A DNA stretch of 44,586 bases from positions 1 through 44,586 of the forward strand of contig CABUIX010000011.1 in assembly GCA_902491795.1 (NCBI GenBank), given 5' to 3'. Under the pieces are notes generated by a model. It was not told the DNA's origin and searched no databases. It saw nothing but the letters and a program-made list of their open reading frames with translations. Source of the stretch: an uncultured Bacteroidales bacterium (GTDB lineage Bacteria > Bacteroidota > Bacteroidia > Bacteroidales > UBA932). The position numbers were made by a program, and so were the translations under genes. Positions within the stretch are counted from its first letter, which is position 1; every line of letters starts with the position of its first letter. Shown here one piece after another: positions 25,596-34,403 of the stretch.

Positions 25596-26189
25596 GTGAT
25601 CGACAAGAAGGTGCCCCAGCGCCGTGGAATCATCGTTCCTCCGGGAGCATTGAGCGTCAAGCATTTTCAGGACCACTGCACGGCATGTCAGCTGTGCGTA
25701 AGCAACTGCCCCAACGATGTCCTCCGCGCGTCAACTGACCTTGAGCACTTCCTCCAGCCACAGATGGGCTACGACAAGGGCTTTTGCCGCCCTGAATGCA
25801 CTGCATGCAGCGAAGTATGCCCCACAGATGCAATAGGGCCCATCCAGAGAGACGAGAAACTCTCCATAAGCATAGGCAAGGCAAGGATAGACTTCAAACT
25901 CTGCTTTGCCGCCACGGACAAGGAAGATTGCGGCAATTGTGCACGTCACTGCCCTACAGGAGCCCTGCGCATGGTCAAGGCCGAAGGTTTCAACAGGCCT
26001 GTCCCGGTTGTGGCGGCAAACCACTGCATCGGCTGCGGTGCCTGCGAATTCCTGTGCCCTGCCAGGCCCATCAGTGCAATAACAGTTGACGGACTGTCCG
26101 TACACCAAAGTGCAATACCGCACAACAGGTACGGAAACGGGCAAGATGCCGGACAAGACAACAACGACATCACGGCAATAACTCAATAA
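25596..26189 (+). CDS. Polyferredoxin, C-terminal part with four [4Fe-4S] motifs
   Basis: A 197-residue frame with a GTG start. It carries CTACQLCVSNCPNDVL, CRPECTACSEVCPTDAI, a CxxCxxxCP block (CGNCARHCPTGAL) and CIGCGACEFLCPARPI, so it can hold several [4Fe-4S] clusters. The frame is open upstream to the TGA at 25479, and the 38 codons between read RRNFIATGAAVIGAGALAG, like the twin-arginine-type junction found inside full-length homologues, so homology begins before this start. It ends 11 bases before the aldo/keto reductase gene, a frequent partner in Bacteroidales. Confidence 0.75.
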   Translation: MIDKKVPQRRGIIVPPGALSVKHFQDHCTACQLCVSNCPNDVLRASTDLEHFLQPQMGYDKGFCRPECTACSEVCPTDAIGPIQRDEKLSISIGKARIDFKLCFAATDKEDCGNCARHCPTGALRMVKAEGFNRPVPVVAANHCIGCGACEFLCPARPISAITVDGLSVHQSAIPHNRYGNGQDAGQDNNDITAITQ

Positions 26190-26200
26190 TCGACAGGACT

Positions 26201-27535
26201 ATGGACAGACGAGATTTTCTGAAGACCGCCGGCCTCGGGGCCGCAGCCATAGGTGTTGCAGCCTGCGCTCCGAAATCAACGGAAACCGGCAATGCATCAC
26301 AGCAGCAGTCAGTGTTGCCGGAAGGAACAATGCCGCAGCACTATCCCGGGATAGGACTTCTGGGCTACGGATGCATGCGATGGCCCATGATTACCGATGC
26401 CAGCGGGAAAAGCGTGATTGACCAGGAAGAGGTCAACAGGCTTGTGGACACTGCGATTGCCCACGGGATAAATTATTTTGACACCTCGCCGAACTATCTG
26501 GGTGGCGAGAGTGAGCGGGCTACAGCCGAGGCGCTTAACCGTTATCCGCGGGAAAAGTGGCTTCTTGCCACGAAACTGTCAAATTTCTCCGACTGGAGTT
26601 ATGACAATTCAGTACTGATGTACCGGAACTCCCTCGAGATATTCAAGACAGACCATATAGACTACTATCTGCTGCATTCCATCAATGGCATGGAATCTTT
26701 CAACACGCGCTTCGGAAACACTGGAATAATGGATTTCCTGCTTCGCGAACGCGAACTCGGGCACATTCGTCATCTTGGATTTTCATTCCACGGCAACCAG
26801 GCCGGATTTGACGAACTTATAAGCCTTCACGACAAGTATCATTGGGACTTCGTGCAGATCCAGATGAATTATGTCGACTGGAGACATGCAGGCAACCGGA
26901 ACACAAATGCAGAATACCTGTACGGGGTTCTGGACAGCCTGGGAATACCTGTGGTAATAATGGAACCGCTCAGGGGCGGACGTCTGGCAGACATGCCCGC
27001 AACTCTGGCCGACATGCTCCAGGCAAAGGACCCTGCAGGCTCCCTTGCGTCATGGGCCTTCCGTTTCGCAGGAAGCTTCCCGAGAGTCATGTGCGTACTG
27101 AGCGGAATGACCTATATGAACCACCTTGAGGACAACCTGAGGACCTATCTGGACTTCAGGCCGCTCAATGAAGAAGAGATGGAACTTCTCCAGGACGTGG
27201 CGACAAGGATGGAAACCTATCCGCTCGTCAGGTGCACAGGATGCGAATACTGCATGCCCTGTCCCTACGGCATAGACATACCGGGCATATTCAAGTTCTA
27301 CAACGACAACCTCAACGCCGGAACCTATGTCAAGGACAAGGAGCAGGAAAACTACAACCGCCTGCGCCGCCGCTACCTGCTCGCATATGACAAGGCCATA
27401 CCGACAGTCAGGCAGGCGGACCACTGCATACAATGCGGCAAATGCGAACAAGCCTGCCCGCAGCACCTGGCTATTCGGCGCGAGTTAAGGAACATTGACC
27501 AGTACATCGAGAACCTGAAACAGGAGACCCTATAG
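26201..27535 (+). CDS. Aldo/keto reductase with C-terminal [4Fe-4S] domain and twin-arginine signal
   Basis: A 444-residue oxidoreductase. The N-terminus MDRRDFLKTAGLGAAAIG is a Tat-type signal and the following VAAC could be a lipobox. The TIM barrel (about 50-330) has the AKR tetrad D94, Y99, K125 and H159. The C-terminal region has CTGCEYCMPCPYG and CIQCGKCEQACPQ, typical of the Fe-S-containing AKR branch. It probably takes electrons from the polyferredoxin encoded just upstream, outside the cytoplasm if the signal works. The substrate is unknown. A long terminator follows the stop. Confidence 0.93.
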   Translation: MDRRDFLKTAGLGAAAIGVAACAPKSTETGNASQQQSVLPEGTMPQHYPGIGLLGYGCMRWPMITDASGKSVIDQEEVNRLVDTAIAHGINYFDTSPNYLGGESERATAEALNRYPREKWLLATKLSNFSDWSYDNSVLMYRNSLEIFKTDHIDYYLLHSINGMESFNTRFGNTGIMDFLLRERELGHIRHLGFSFHGNQAGFDELISLHDKYHWDFVQIQMNYVDWRHAGNRNTNAEYLYGVLDSLGIPVVIMEPLRGGRLADMPATLADMLQAKDPAGSLASWAFRFAGSFPRVMCVLSGMTYMNHLEDNLRTYLDFRPLNEEEMELLQDVATRMETYPLVRCTGCEYCMPCPYGIDIPGIFKFYNDNLNAGTYVKDKEQENYNRLRRRYLLAYDKAIPTVRQADHCIQCGKCEQACPQHLAIRRELRNIDQYIENLKQETL

Positions 27536-27585
27536 CAAAAAAGAATTGCGGGAGATGCATAAAGCATTTCCCGCAATTCTTTTTA
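27536..27585. terminator. Long bidirectional terminator between aldo/keto reductase and PorV-like genes
   Basis: An 18-bp stem (27541-27558 with 27564-27581, one G-T pair) has a 5-base ATAAA loop. It is flanked by an A run on the left and a T run on the right, so it serves both convergent transcripts. Confidence 0.9.
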
Positions 27586-27598
27586 TTGACCGGCAAGG

Positions 27599-28546
27599 CT
27601 AGAAACTGTAGCCAAGGCCGAAAGCAAGAGTATTCTGCATCGGAGAATCTCCGGAAGCAATCAGATATGCCACATCCAGGCTGATGCCGATCAGCTTGAT
27701 GCCGGCACCAACGGAGGCATACGAAGGTATTACGGACTTTCCGCCGTAACGGTAGCCGCCCCTTACAGAAATCATCCTGTTCCAGCAGTATTCGGCACCA
27801 AGGCTTGCAGAAAGTGCTCCTGCAAGATACCAGTCGGCATCAAGGAGGACCTCGACACTGTGCTTCTCAGCGAACTCGGCAAGATATCCTGCCCCGAAAG
27901 TCAACGATGTTGGCTGGGAGAACTTTGCGCCTGTAGTTGACTCAACCCTGGATCCCAAGGACGAAACGCCAAGGGCGAGGGAAAGGTCATTCAGCCTTGA
28001 CATCAGGAAAATGTCCGACGATATCGCAGAGTAACTGTGGCCCTCGGCAAGCGTGTTGCTCAAATACTTGACATTTGCACCAAGAGACAGCCAAGGGAGG
28101 AACCTCCATCCCAATCCTATATTGGCCTGCATCTCTGAAGGAGCAAAATTTCCGGTAACAAAACCGCCGGCGTCATATATGTCGTAGCTCTTGCCCTTTC
28201 CGTAGGTGAAGCCCGCAGCAATGCCGAAACGGCCATTTTCATTCCAGGCGCCGGCAAGGTTCATGTAGCTTGTGCCTGAAGCCTGCCATAACTGATAGCC
28301 GGCCCCTATGTCCAGCGTTCCCTCATAATACGGAATGGCGGCAGCGTTGCGGTAAGAGGCATAGGCGGCATCAGTAACCGAAGCCACGCCTGCACCTCCC
28401 ATCGCGGCTGCGACGGGATCATGTGTTACCCTTCCGAATGCCATTGCTTCGGATTCCTGGGCCGAAGCCCTGAATGACACGGACAATGCAACCGCCAATA
28501 TCCCGGCAGAAGCAATTATGTGCTTAATCGTTTTCATCTTTTCCAT
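27599..28546 (-). CDS. PorV/PorQ-like outer-membrane beta-barrel protein
   Basis: About 315 residues with a signal peptide (ending ASAQ), then AMGGAGVASVTDAAYASYRNAAAIPYY, the N-terminal hallmark of the PorV/PorQ family of FadL-like barrels, and a C-terminal LGYSF. PorV in the type IX secretion system receives cargo and passes it to the attachment complex. This copy directly follows, 6 bases on, a protease with a T9SS sorting domain, which suggests a dedicated cargo shuttle; that role is inferred. The start is the ATG of MEKMKTIKH; MKTIKH three codons later is also possible. It is the last gene of the susCD/protease operon. Confidence 0.85.
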   Translation of the reverse strand: MEKMKTIKHIIASAGILAVALSVSFRASAQESEAMAFGRVTHDPVAAAMGGAGVASVTDAAYASYRNAAAIPYYEGTLDIGAGYQLWQASGTSYMNLAGAWNENGRFGIAAGFTYGKGKSYDIYDAGGFVTGNFAPSEMQANIGLGWRFLPWLSLGANVKYLSNTLAEGHSYSAISSDIFLMSRLNDLSLALGVSSLGSRVESTTGAKFSQPTSLTFGAGYLAEFAEKHSVEVLLDADWYLAGALSASLGAEYCWNRMISVRGGYRYGGKSVIPSYASVGAGIKLIGISLDVAYLIASGDSPMQNTLAFGLGYSF

Positions 28547-28552
28547 CAAGAA

Positions 28553-31141
28553 TTACAACTTCACTACCGTACGGACATATTCGTTTCCTCCGAAATTCAC
28601 ACGGACGGAGTACTGGCCAGGGGCGCAATTGCGCATGTCAATGACTGCCGGGTCAAAAGCGCTTACAGGAGCAGTCTCATCGTAGACCACAGCGCCTGTC
28701 GATGTGGTCACGACAACCCTCGTATCCATCTCTTCCATAGTGCGCACATTGAGGTAGTCGCTCACAGGATTGGGGAACACCTCAAGAGGAGAATCAGGAT
28801 TCTTCACGAGAACCGTAAACGAAACCGAGCACTGCATATTTCTGGCATCGGTTCCGGTAACGGTAACCTCCGAATTGCCATAACCCAATGCAGTAACATA
28901 AACAATATTACCTGAAGAGTTCACGTGCACTGCAGAAGGATTGCTGTTTGATATGCTCCATTTGAGCTGTTCACCGTCAGGATCCTCGATCAGTTTGGTC
29001 ATGTCGATTTCACGCACCTGACCTGAAGCCGTCAGCATGACGTCTTCAGCCTCAGCTATCACAACAGGAGCCTGGTTCTCAAGGATCTTGTATTCCACGA
29101 TCTTTGCAGTCACAGCATCGTAAGCATCCGTAGCCTTGATCTCTGCCTGATACGTTCCGGGATCCGCAGCATTTCCGATGATGGTAAGCACATACTCATT
29201 GTCCGTTGCCCCCTTCGCGAGGGTGGCTGCAGCAGAGCCTGGAACAAAATCGACAATAAAGCTGTTGTGGTCAGGATCAGAAATGGTATAAGTCCGCTTG
29301 AAAGTTTCGAAAGGTTTGACCTCAACAGGATCGGAATCTTCAGAGCTGATTACGGGTGCATTGTTGGCAGTAGTCGACACGGCCTTGATTTCCGAAGGCT
29401 CAGAATAATTCTGCTGATAGTCATATCCAACAATACATACGTAATAATCCGAAGAGAAAGCCAGTCCTGACACGGTTCCTTTCATCTCATCTCCGACATT
29501 CAAAGTCCCGACTGAAACCATCGAGCGGAAGACGTCGTCAGGAAGGTTGCGGCAGTCCACATTATCAAGATCGCTCCTGTCGCTTGATGCCAGAAGCAGA
29601 TAGCCGTAAGCCTTGTCGTTGTCTTCGTCGGCCGTGACTTTCCAGCTGAAATCAATCACTCCGCCAAAGCCCTCAGCTTCATAACTGTCAACTTTCTCCG
29701 GAGGGATTGCCCCGCCATAAGTGAACGAGCCATATGCATCCAGGAGGGGTCCGATATTGCGGACAGAATTGTCAACAGCCGAAGCATTGGCGCCTCCCAG
29801 CAGACGGTCTTTGAGCATCTCGTTGGTGAAGCCAGGACCGCCATAATATGAAACCAGAAGCGCAGCCACACCGCTCACATGAGGACAGGCCATGGAAGTC
29901 CCGCTCATGGAACCGTAACCGTTGGCTATCGTACTCATGATGTCCGATCCGGGAGCACAGATATCCACCCAGCTGCCATAGTTTGAATAGCTGGCACGGG
30001 ATCCGCTCCTTTCGATTGCGCCGACGGCAATGATTCTGTCGTAATTGGCAGGAGTGCCATACGGGATGTTCTCGTTGCCGGCAGCAAAGATAACCACTCC
30101 ACCCTTCATAGGGCTGTCAGGGAGCTGGTTGCCTGCATTGTCACAGCCGGCATAGTCAATGAAATAGTCGACCGCAGCCTTTTCGGCCCCGCTTATCTGG
30201 TCATTTTTGGCATAATCAAGTTCACTGCCGCTGACAATGCCGTCTTCATTCCAGTCGTAGTATGAGCCCCAGCTGTTCTGGGAAATGACCGCTCCGTTGT
30301 CGGCACCATAACGAATGGCGTCAGGAGTATTTACGGCTCCGTCATCCCCCTCGAAGATCTGGCAGGAAAGTATCTTGACTCCGGAAATGCCCTTGGATGC
30401 ATCACCACCGGCAATCCCGCTCACCCCGATGCCGTTGTTGCTCGAAGCTGCAATGACTCCTGCCACATGGTAGCCGTGGTCTCCAGGGGTTATCGTATAG
30501 GAATTGTCAGTAAAGTTCTTGCTGCCTCCGCGCTGTCCGGGAATAACGGTAGGAAGATCCTCGTGACCGGTGGCAACGCCTTCATCCACAACGGCTACAA
30601 TCACGTCATTTGAGCCGCAGGTGTACTTGTCCCAAACCTCCTCCACGTTGATGTTGACGCCAGGACTCTGGTAAAGGCCCCATTGATAGGTAGAATAAGG
30701 ATCATTGAATCTGGCAAGCTTTATCTTGCGTACCGGCGAGGCCTCCTGAACTCCGGGGATGTCAGACAGGTAATCAGCAGCCTTTGTCATCGGCACCTTT
30801 TCCGGATCAACGGTAACCCTGTACCAAAGATGCAGACCGGCCCGGTGCTGCCTTTCAATGTATCTCTCGTCATCGGTAAAGACTCTCTTGACGGAGGTGA
30901 TGCCCAGCTCGTCAACAAGTTCGTTGAAGGGCATGGACTTGGTATAAACTTTACCGGCGGCAAAATCATCCTCGACTTGAGCCGCCATTTCCTCGGTGAA
31001 CTTGATCTCGACTTCCGAGGTGTACATGGACGCAACGCCCTCTTCCGTCTTGTCCAGGACCTCAGGCTGATCCAGCACCTCCTTGGTGCAGGAAGCCGTC
31101 GTCAGGACAGCAAGCATGCAAAACAACAGATGGTGTTTCAT
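28553..31141 (-). CDS. S8 subtilisin-like serine protease with T9SS C-terminal sorting domain
   Basis: An 862-residue secreted protease. Domain order: export signal with a possible lipobox (TASC, Cys18), propeptide (about 40-140), peptidase S8 domain (about 150-460), a fibronectin-type segment, two cadherin/Ig-like repeats (NAPVISSEDSDP and NQAPVVIAEAED) and an 80-residue type A sorting domain beginning near LEVFPNPVSDYLNV. The triad is complete: D186 (VVDEG), H222 (DHGYHVAG, with Tyr where HGTH is usual) and S416 (SGTSMACP), with oxyanion N356. Proteins with this tail cross the outer membrane by T9SS. In the operon it would digest protein outside the cell for the SusCD pair. Confidence 0.94.
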   Translation of the reverse strand: MKHHLLFCMLAVLTTASCTKEVLDQPEVLDKTEEGVASMYTSEVEIKFTEEMAAQVEDDFAAGKVYTKSMPFNELVDELGITSVKRVFTDDERYIERQHRAGLHLWYRVTVDPEKVPMTKAADYLSDIPGVQEASPVRKIKLARFNDPYSTYQWGLYQSPGVNINVEEVWDKYTCGSNDVIVAVVDEGVATGHEDLPTVIPGQRGGSKNFTDNSYTITPGDHGYHVAGVIAASSNNGIGVSGIAGGDASKGISGVKILSCQIFEGDDGAVNTPDAIRYGADNGAVISQNSWGSYYDWNEDGIVSGSELDYAKNDQISGAEKAAVDYFIDYAGCDNAGNQLPDSPMKGGVVIFAAGNENIPYGTPANYDRIIAVGAIERSGSRASYSNYGSWVDICAPGSDIMSTIANGYGSMSGTSMACPHVSGVAALLVSYYGGPGFTNEMLKDRLLGGANASAVDNSVRNIGPLLDAYGSFTYGGAIPPEKVDSYEAEGFGGVIDFSWKVTADEDNDKAYGYLLLASSDRSDLDNVDCRNLPDDVFRSMVSVGTLNVGDEMKGTVSGLAFSSDYYVCIVGYDYQQNYSEPSEIKAVSTTANNAPVISSEDSDPVEVKPFETFKRTYTISDPDHNSFIVDFVPGSAAATLAKGATDNEYVLTIIGNAADPGTYQAEIKATDAYDAVTAKIVEYKILENQAPVVIAEAEDVMLTASGQVREIDMTKLIEDPDGEQLKWSISNSNPSAVHVNSSGNIVYVTALGYGNSEVTVTGTDARNMQCSVSFTVLVKNPDSPLEVFPNPVSDYLNVRTMEEMDTRVVVTTSTGAVVYDETAPVSAFDPAVIDMRNCAPGQYSVRVNFGGNEYVRTVVKL

Positions 31142-31153
31142 GTTATCAAAAAA

Positions 31154-31846
31154 TTACAAAGAATACAGGAAGTCCGCAAGTTTGGCGAGATCGTCAATCT
31201 TGCTGAACTTGATTTTTTCGGTTTTAAGATACTGCTTTACCGCATTTTTGTCAATTCCGGGAATCTTGAGCACATCCACCCTGGATGCCGGCACAAATGT
31301 TCCCTTGTAATACACTCCCTGAACCTCCCTGAGGACAAGCGGTTCACCCGATGTCCTTTCCTTGAGGAGATCATCCAGACTGCGGTTGACTGAATAATCC
31401 ATACCGGAACTAAGGGCAGAAAGAGAAAGATTGGAGGTTGAGGCTATCGACGACTTGCCGTAGCCTATGTCGGCACTGTTCATAGCGTCAGTATCGATGG
31501 TAATCCGGAGCAGCACAGCGCTGTGCTGCGAATTCTTCAGCACCCTGAGCATACGGCCGCCGACACACATGTAGGAATCATCACCGATGACAAGCAGGGC
31601 TATGGTGTTCAGGTCAGCCTGCATTATGACGCCGTTCTCGACATAATGGACACGGCCGCTCACAAGATTCACGTTCAGCTTGTCATAGCTGATGCTGCCG
31701 CCCTGATGAGTCAGGATTCTGCCGGGAATGAACTCCTCATAAATATATGGCCAGCTGGTCGTGGGCACATATTCTGCGGCCTTCAACGAAAGGCAAATGC
31801 CGAACAGAAGGGAGAAGGCCAGGACAATTTTGCTTTTCAACATCAT
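31154..31846 (-). CDS. Exported protein of unknown function
   Basis: A 230-residue protein I do not recognise. The ATG of MMLKSKIV is used because it gives a proper signal peptide (residues about 1-23, ending LKAAE); the frame opens earlier only with a TTG. The first half alternates short strands and turns (QGGSISYDKLNVNLVSGRV, ALLVIGDDSYMCVGG). The last 45 residues (KIPGIDKNAVKQYLKTEKI onward) are a lysine-rich helical module. No cysteine cluster, repeat or catalytic motif stands out. It lies 12 bases before the protease gene, so co-expression with the protease and PorV-like barrel is very likely. A chaperone, inhibitor or surface adaptor are guesses only. Confidence 0.8.
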   Translation of the reverse strand: MMLKSKIVLAFSLLFGICLSLKAAEYVPTTSWPYIYEEFIPGRILTHQGGSISYDKLNVNLVSGRVHYVENGVIMQADLNTIALLVIGDDSYMCVGGRMLRVLKNSQHSAVLLRITIDTDAMNSADIGYGKSSIASTSNLSLSALSSGMDYSVNRSLDDLLKERTSGEPLVLREVQGVYYKGTFVPASRVDVLKIPGIDKNAVKQYLKTEKIKFSKIDDLAKLADFLYSL

Positions 31847-31865
31847 GATTCTTTTATTTATCAAG

Positions 31866-31900
31866 AAAGTCCGCAAGGGCCATAGGCTCAAACGGACTTC
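31866..31900 (-). other. Hairpin between the Calx-beta lipoprotein and exported-protein genes
   Basis: A 7-bp inverted repeat (31867-31873 with 31893-31899) has an inner arm that can also partly pair. There is no T run after it, so it is not a standard terminator. It could partly reduce read-through or protect upstream susCD mRNA. Confidence 0.35.
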
Positions 31901-31926
31901 CAATATAGCAATTTTCAGGTAGAACC

Positions 31927-32829
31927 CTACTGTTTCTTTGTAAATACTACATTCTCCAGGAAGAACGCGTCTGTGAATGAGAAGCTGTTTGGCTCATCAC
32001 CCTGCATCGCAATCGCATATCCGAACAACGGAGCCGTCAGGGTATTCTTCTCAGAATCAATGTTGAAGATAAGCGCCTCGCCCCATGAGAATCCCTGGCT
32101 TGAATAGGTTGCAATAGGGCTGAAGAACACATCAACACCGTTGTATGAACCGATAACCTGTTCCGCACTCAGACTGAGTATGCTTCCGGAAACAGCTCCC
32201 TTGACCGAAGCAAGGTCAATCACACTGCTCCCGTAAGGAGAGAGACCTGCAATGGTAACTTCCGTAGTGCTTCCGTCAACAGCAGAAATAACCAGCTCAA
32301 GATCGTATGATTCTCCCCACAGATCGACAACTCCGGATGCAGCATAAGTACCATAAAGGTAGGCAAGAGGGTTGTCCGCATCCTGAATGCTGACAAGCAT
32401 CTCTCTCAATCCGCCGAGATCATAGCCGCTGGATGCGCTCGTCAGCCTTATTGTGAAATTGGCCGCATCATTGACAACTCCGTCATGGTCAACGACCTTG
32501 ACAACTATCTTCTGCTCTGAAGTCCCGCTGAAGGTAAGCACGCCGTTGGCCGGCTCCACAGTATAATTCTCGCCCTCGACAGCAGTCCCGGGGATTACCT
32601 CGAAAGTGACTGTCGTGTTGGCAGACTCGCCCCTGGGGAAAGCAAGGTCACCATCTTTGGTGTACGCATACACAGGAATCTCCAAAGTACCTGCATCTTC
32701 GCTCACAGTCACAGAAGAAGCTCCGAAAGCCACGAATGACTCTGTCACGAAATCTGCCTTCTGATTGCAGGCGACAAGGCTGGAGAGTACTCCTGCAGCC
32801 GTGAATATCTTGACACAAAATTTATTCAT
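31927..32829 (-). CDS. Surface lipoprotein with Calx-beta-like domain
   Basis: A 300-residue lipoprotein with lipobox LVAC (Cys21). Residues about 35-150 resemble a Calx-beta domain: VSEDAGTLEIPVYAY, then VEGENYTVEPANGVLTFSGTSEQKIVVKVVDHDGVVND and FTIRLTSAS. The C-terminal half (about 155-300) is a beta-rich domain opening YLYGTYAASGVVDLWG, which I do not recognise. Its place directly after susD matches the SusE/SusF slot of other uptake loci, so an accessory ligand-binding role is likely. The susD stop is 21 bases upstream. Confidence 0.85.
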   Translation of the reverse strand: MNKFCVKIFTAAGVLSSLVACNQKADFVTESFVAFGASSVTVSEDAGTLEIPVYAYTKDGDLAFPRGESANTTVTFEVIPGTAVEGENYTVEPANGVLTFSGTSEQKIVVKVVDHDGVVNDAANFTIRLTSASSGYDLGGLREMLVSIQDADNPLAYLYGTYAASGVVDLWGESYDLELVISAVDGSTTEVTIAGLSPYGSSVIDLASVKGAVSGSILSLSAEQVIGSYNGVDVFFSPIATYSSQGFSWGEALIFNIDSEKNTLTAPLFGYAIAMQGDEPNSFSFTDAFFLENVVFTKKQ

Positions 32830-32850
32830 AACTCAAATTCATTATAATTT

Positions 32851-34383
32851 CTACTCAGCGGTTGAAACGCCATAACCATCATTCTGGACGAGGTTGAGAT
32901 TGGTCTGGATCTCATAGGTCGGAATAGGCCACTGATAGTGATAATCACCTGCAGGCATGCTGCGCTGGTCATAAGATGGTCCAACATTCGCAACAGCCGA
33001 AGCTCCGTTCTGTACAGGGCGACCGTCGAAACCCTTGCCCCATCTCTTGAGGCAGCTCATCCTGAGGCCTTCGCCGACAGTCTCACGATACCACTCGTCC
33101 TCCAGATTCTCTTCGGTCAGTGAAGTTACAGCTCCCTTTCTTGCCCTCTGAAGTGTATTGAGAGCATTAGTGCCGTCAACTGTCGAAGATCCGCCAGCCT
33201 TGAGCCCGGCTTCTGCAGCAATAAGGTACATCTCACTAATGAGGAAGGGCTTGATCGCATGACCTGAATTGGGCACGTCCGTTCCGGAAAGCAGTGCAGG
33301 GTTGCCGGGATACTTGTTGAACACATAGTACTGGTGAACTCCGTCGTTGTACCAGGCCGCATTGTGGAATGAAGGGTACTCTCCGCCGTCAAACCACTGG
33401 GTAAACCTGAGGTCGGTGGACGTATAGGCATCGATCAGCTTCTGTGAAGGAATGAAATACGGCTTGTAGTAAAGCCCTTTCTGAGGGTCCTTGCTCATCT
33501 GGGTATAAGCTGCGTGACCGCCGACGCCCTCGGAAGGAGAAGCATAGAACTGGAGCACAGGCTCTGTTCCCTCGTCATTGACCCACTCGGCCTGCATCTG
33601 CGCTGCATTGCTTGAGAGAGCATACCCTGCATCGGAGCCGATCACACGCTCGGCATAAGCCAGAGCATTGGAGTAATCCTTAGTGTCAATATAATAGCGG
33701 GCATACATGAAGTTCACCGCATCTATTGTAGGTTTCTCGGCCCTAACGGAACCGGGAACTGAAGCCAGAAGCACGGCAGCCGAATCAAGGTCCTCCTTGA
33801 TCTGTGAATATACCTGAGCCACTGTGGCCCTGGCAGGACGGGCAGACTGGTCATACACGGTCACAAGAGGAACGCAGAGGTCGGTTTCGGCCGTTGCAGG
33901 ATCGTAAGCCTTGCCGAAGAACCTTGCAAGGTTCATATAGGCAAAAGCCCTCCCGATGAAAGCCTCGCCTCTGGCGACATCTGCCTGAGCCTTGAGCTCA
34001 GCAGGTACTGAAACGGCTCCTTCAATAAATATGTTGAAGTTCTTTATCGCAGCGTAAGGATTTGCCCAGCAGGTTTCAACATCGGAGTCTCCCGCGGTAA
34101 AGCCACCATCGGTACGATGTATCGGTCCGTAATTGTTTCCGAAGTCAGACACGGCATTGAAATAGTCAACCATCACATCGGGCGCAATGTCATAGGTGCC
34201 GTACTCAAGGGCCCTGAAGCAGTACATGATATTTGCCTCATACCCGTCGAGGTCAGCCTGGTTCGTGATGAGCTGCTGCCCGAGCTCATAGCTTATGCTC
34301 CCTTTCGGGATCAGGTCCATATTGCAGGACACGGCCATGGTCAGGACCAGTCCAACAGATATGCATTTAATTATTTTGTTCAT
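32851..34383 (-). CDS. SusD/RagB family nutrient-binding outer-membrane lipoprotein
   Basis: A 510-residue SusD-like lipoprotein with lipobox AVSC (Cys20). The TPR-like core has ARGEAFIGRAFAYMNLARFFG and the C-terminal half has LISEMYLIAAEAGLKAGG, both family signatures. The end (YQWPIPTYEIQTNLNLVQNDGY) matches the usual closing motif. It pairs with the SusC protein encoded 20 bases upstream. Because the operon encodes a protease and no glycosidase, the ligand may be a peptide, as for RagB of Porphyromonas gingivalis; this is inference. Confidence 0.95.
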   Translation of the reverse strand: MNKIIKCISVGLVLTMAVSCNMDLIPKGSISYELGQQLITNQADLDGYEANIMYCFRALEYGTYDIAPDVMVDYFNAVSDFGNNYGPIHRTDGGFTAGDSDVETCWANPYAAIKNFNIFIEGAVSVPAELKAQADVARGEAFIGRAFAYMNLARFFGKAYDPATAETDLCVPLVTVYDQSARPARATVAQVYSQIKEDLDSAAVLLASVPGSVRAEKPTIDAVNFMYARYYIDTKDYSNALAYAERVIGSDAGYALSSNAAQMQAEWVNDEGTEPVLQFYASPSEGVGGHAAYTQMSKDPQKGLYYKPYFIPSQKLIDAYTSTDLRFTQWFDGGEYPSFHNAAWYNDGVHQYYVFNKYPGNPALLSGTDVPNSGHAIKPFLISEMYLIAAEAGLKAGGSSTVDGTNALNTLQRARKGAVTSLTEENLEDEWYRETVGEGLRMSCLKRWGKGFDGRPVQNGASAVANVGPSYDQRSMPAGDYHYQWPIPTYEIQTNLNLVQNDGYGVSTAE

Positions 34384-34403
34384 ACTCTATTTCTCCTTTT
34401 GAA

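Larger units (their letters stand above)
24591..26189 (+). pseudogene. Full span of the polyferredoxin gene interrupted by TAG and TGA in one frame
   Basis: The three segments above share one reading frame of 533 codons, broken only at codon 224 (TAG) and codon 297 (TGA). The total length and domain order match intact Bacteroidales membrane polyferredoxins as I know them. No frameshift or deletion is visible and the downstream cysteines are conserved. The first stop is one base from AAG (Lys), the residue expected before the cluster; the second is one base from TCA (Ser) or CGA (Arg), before RRNF. Possible readings are a young pseudogene, base errors, a natural split, or stop readthrough. Other genes here end normally with TAG and TGA, so a changed genetic code is unlikely. 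Confidence 0.7.
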
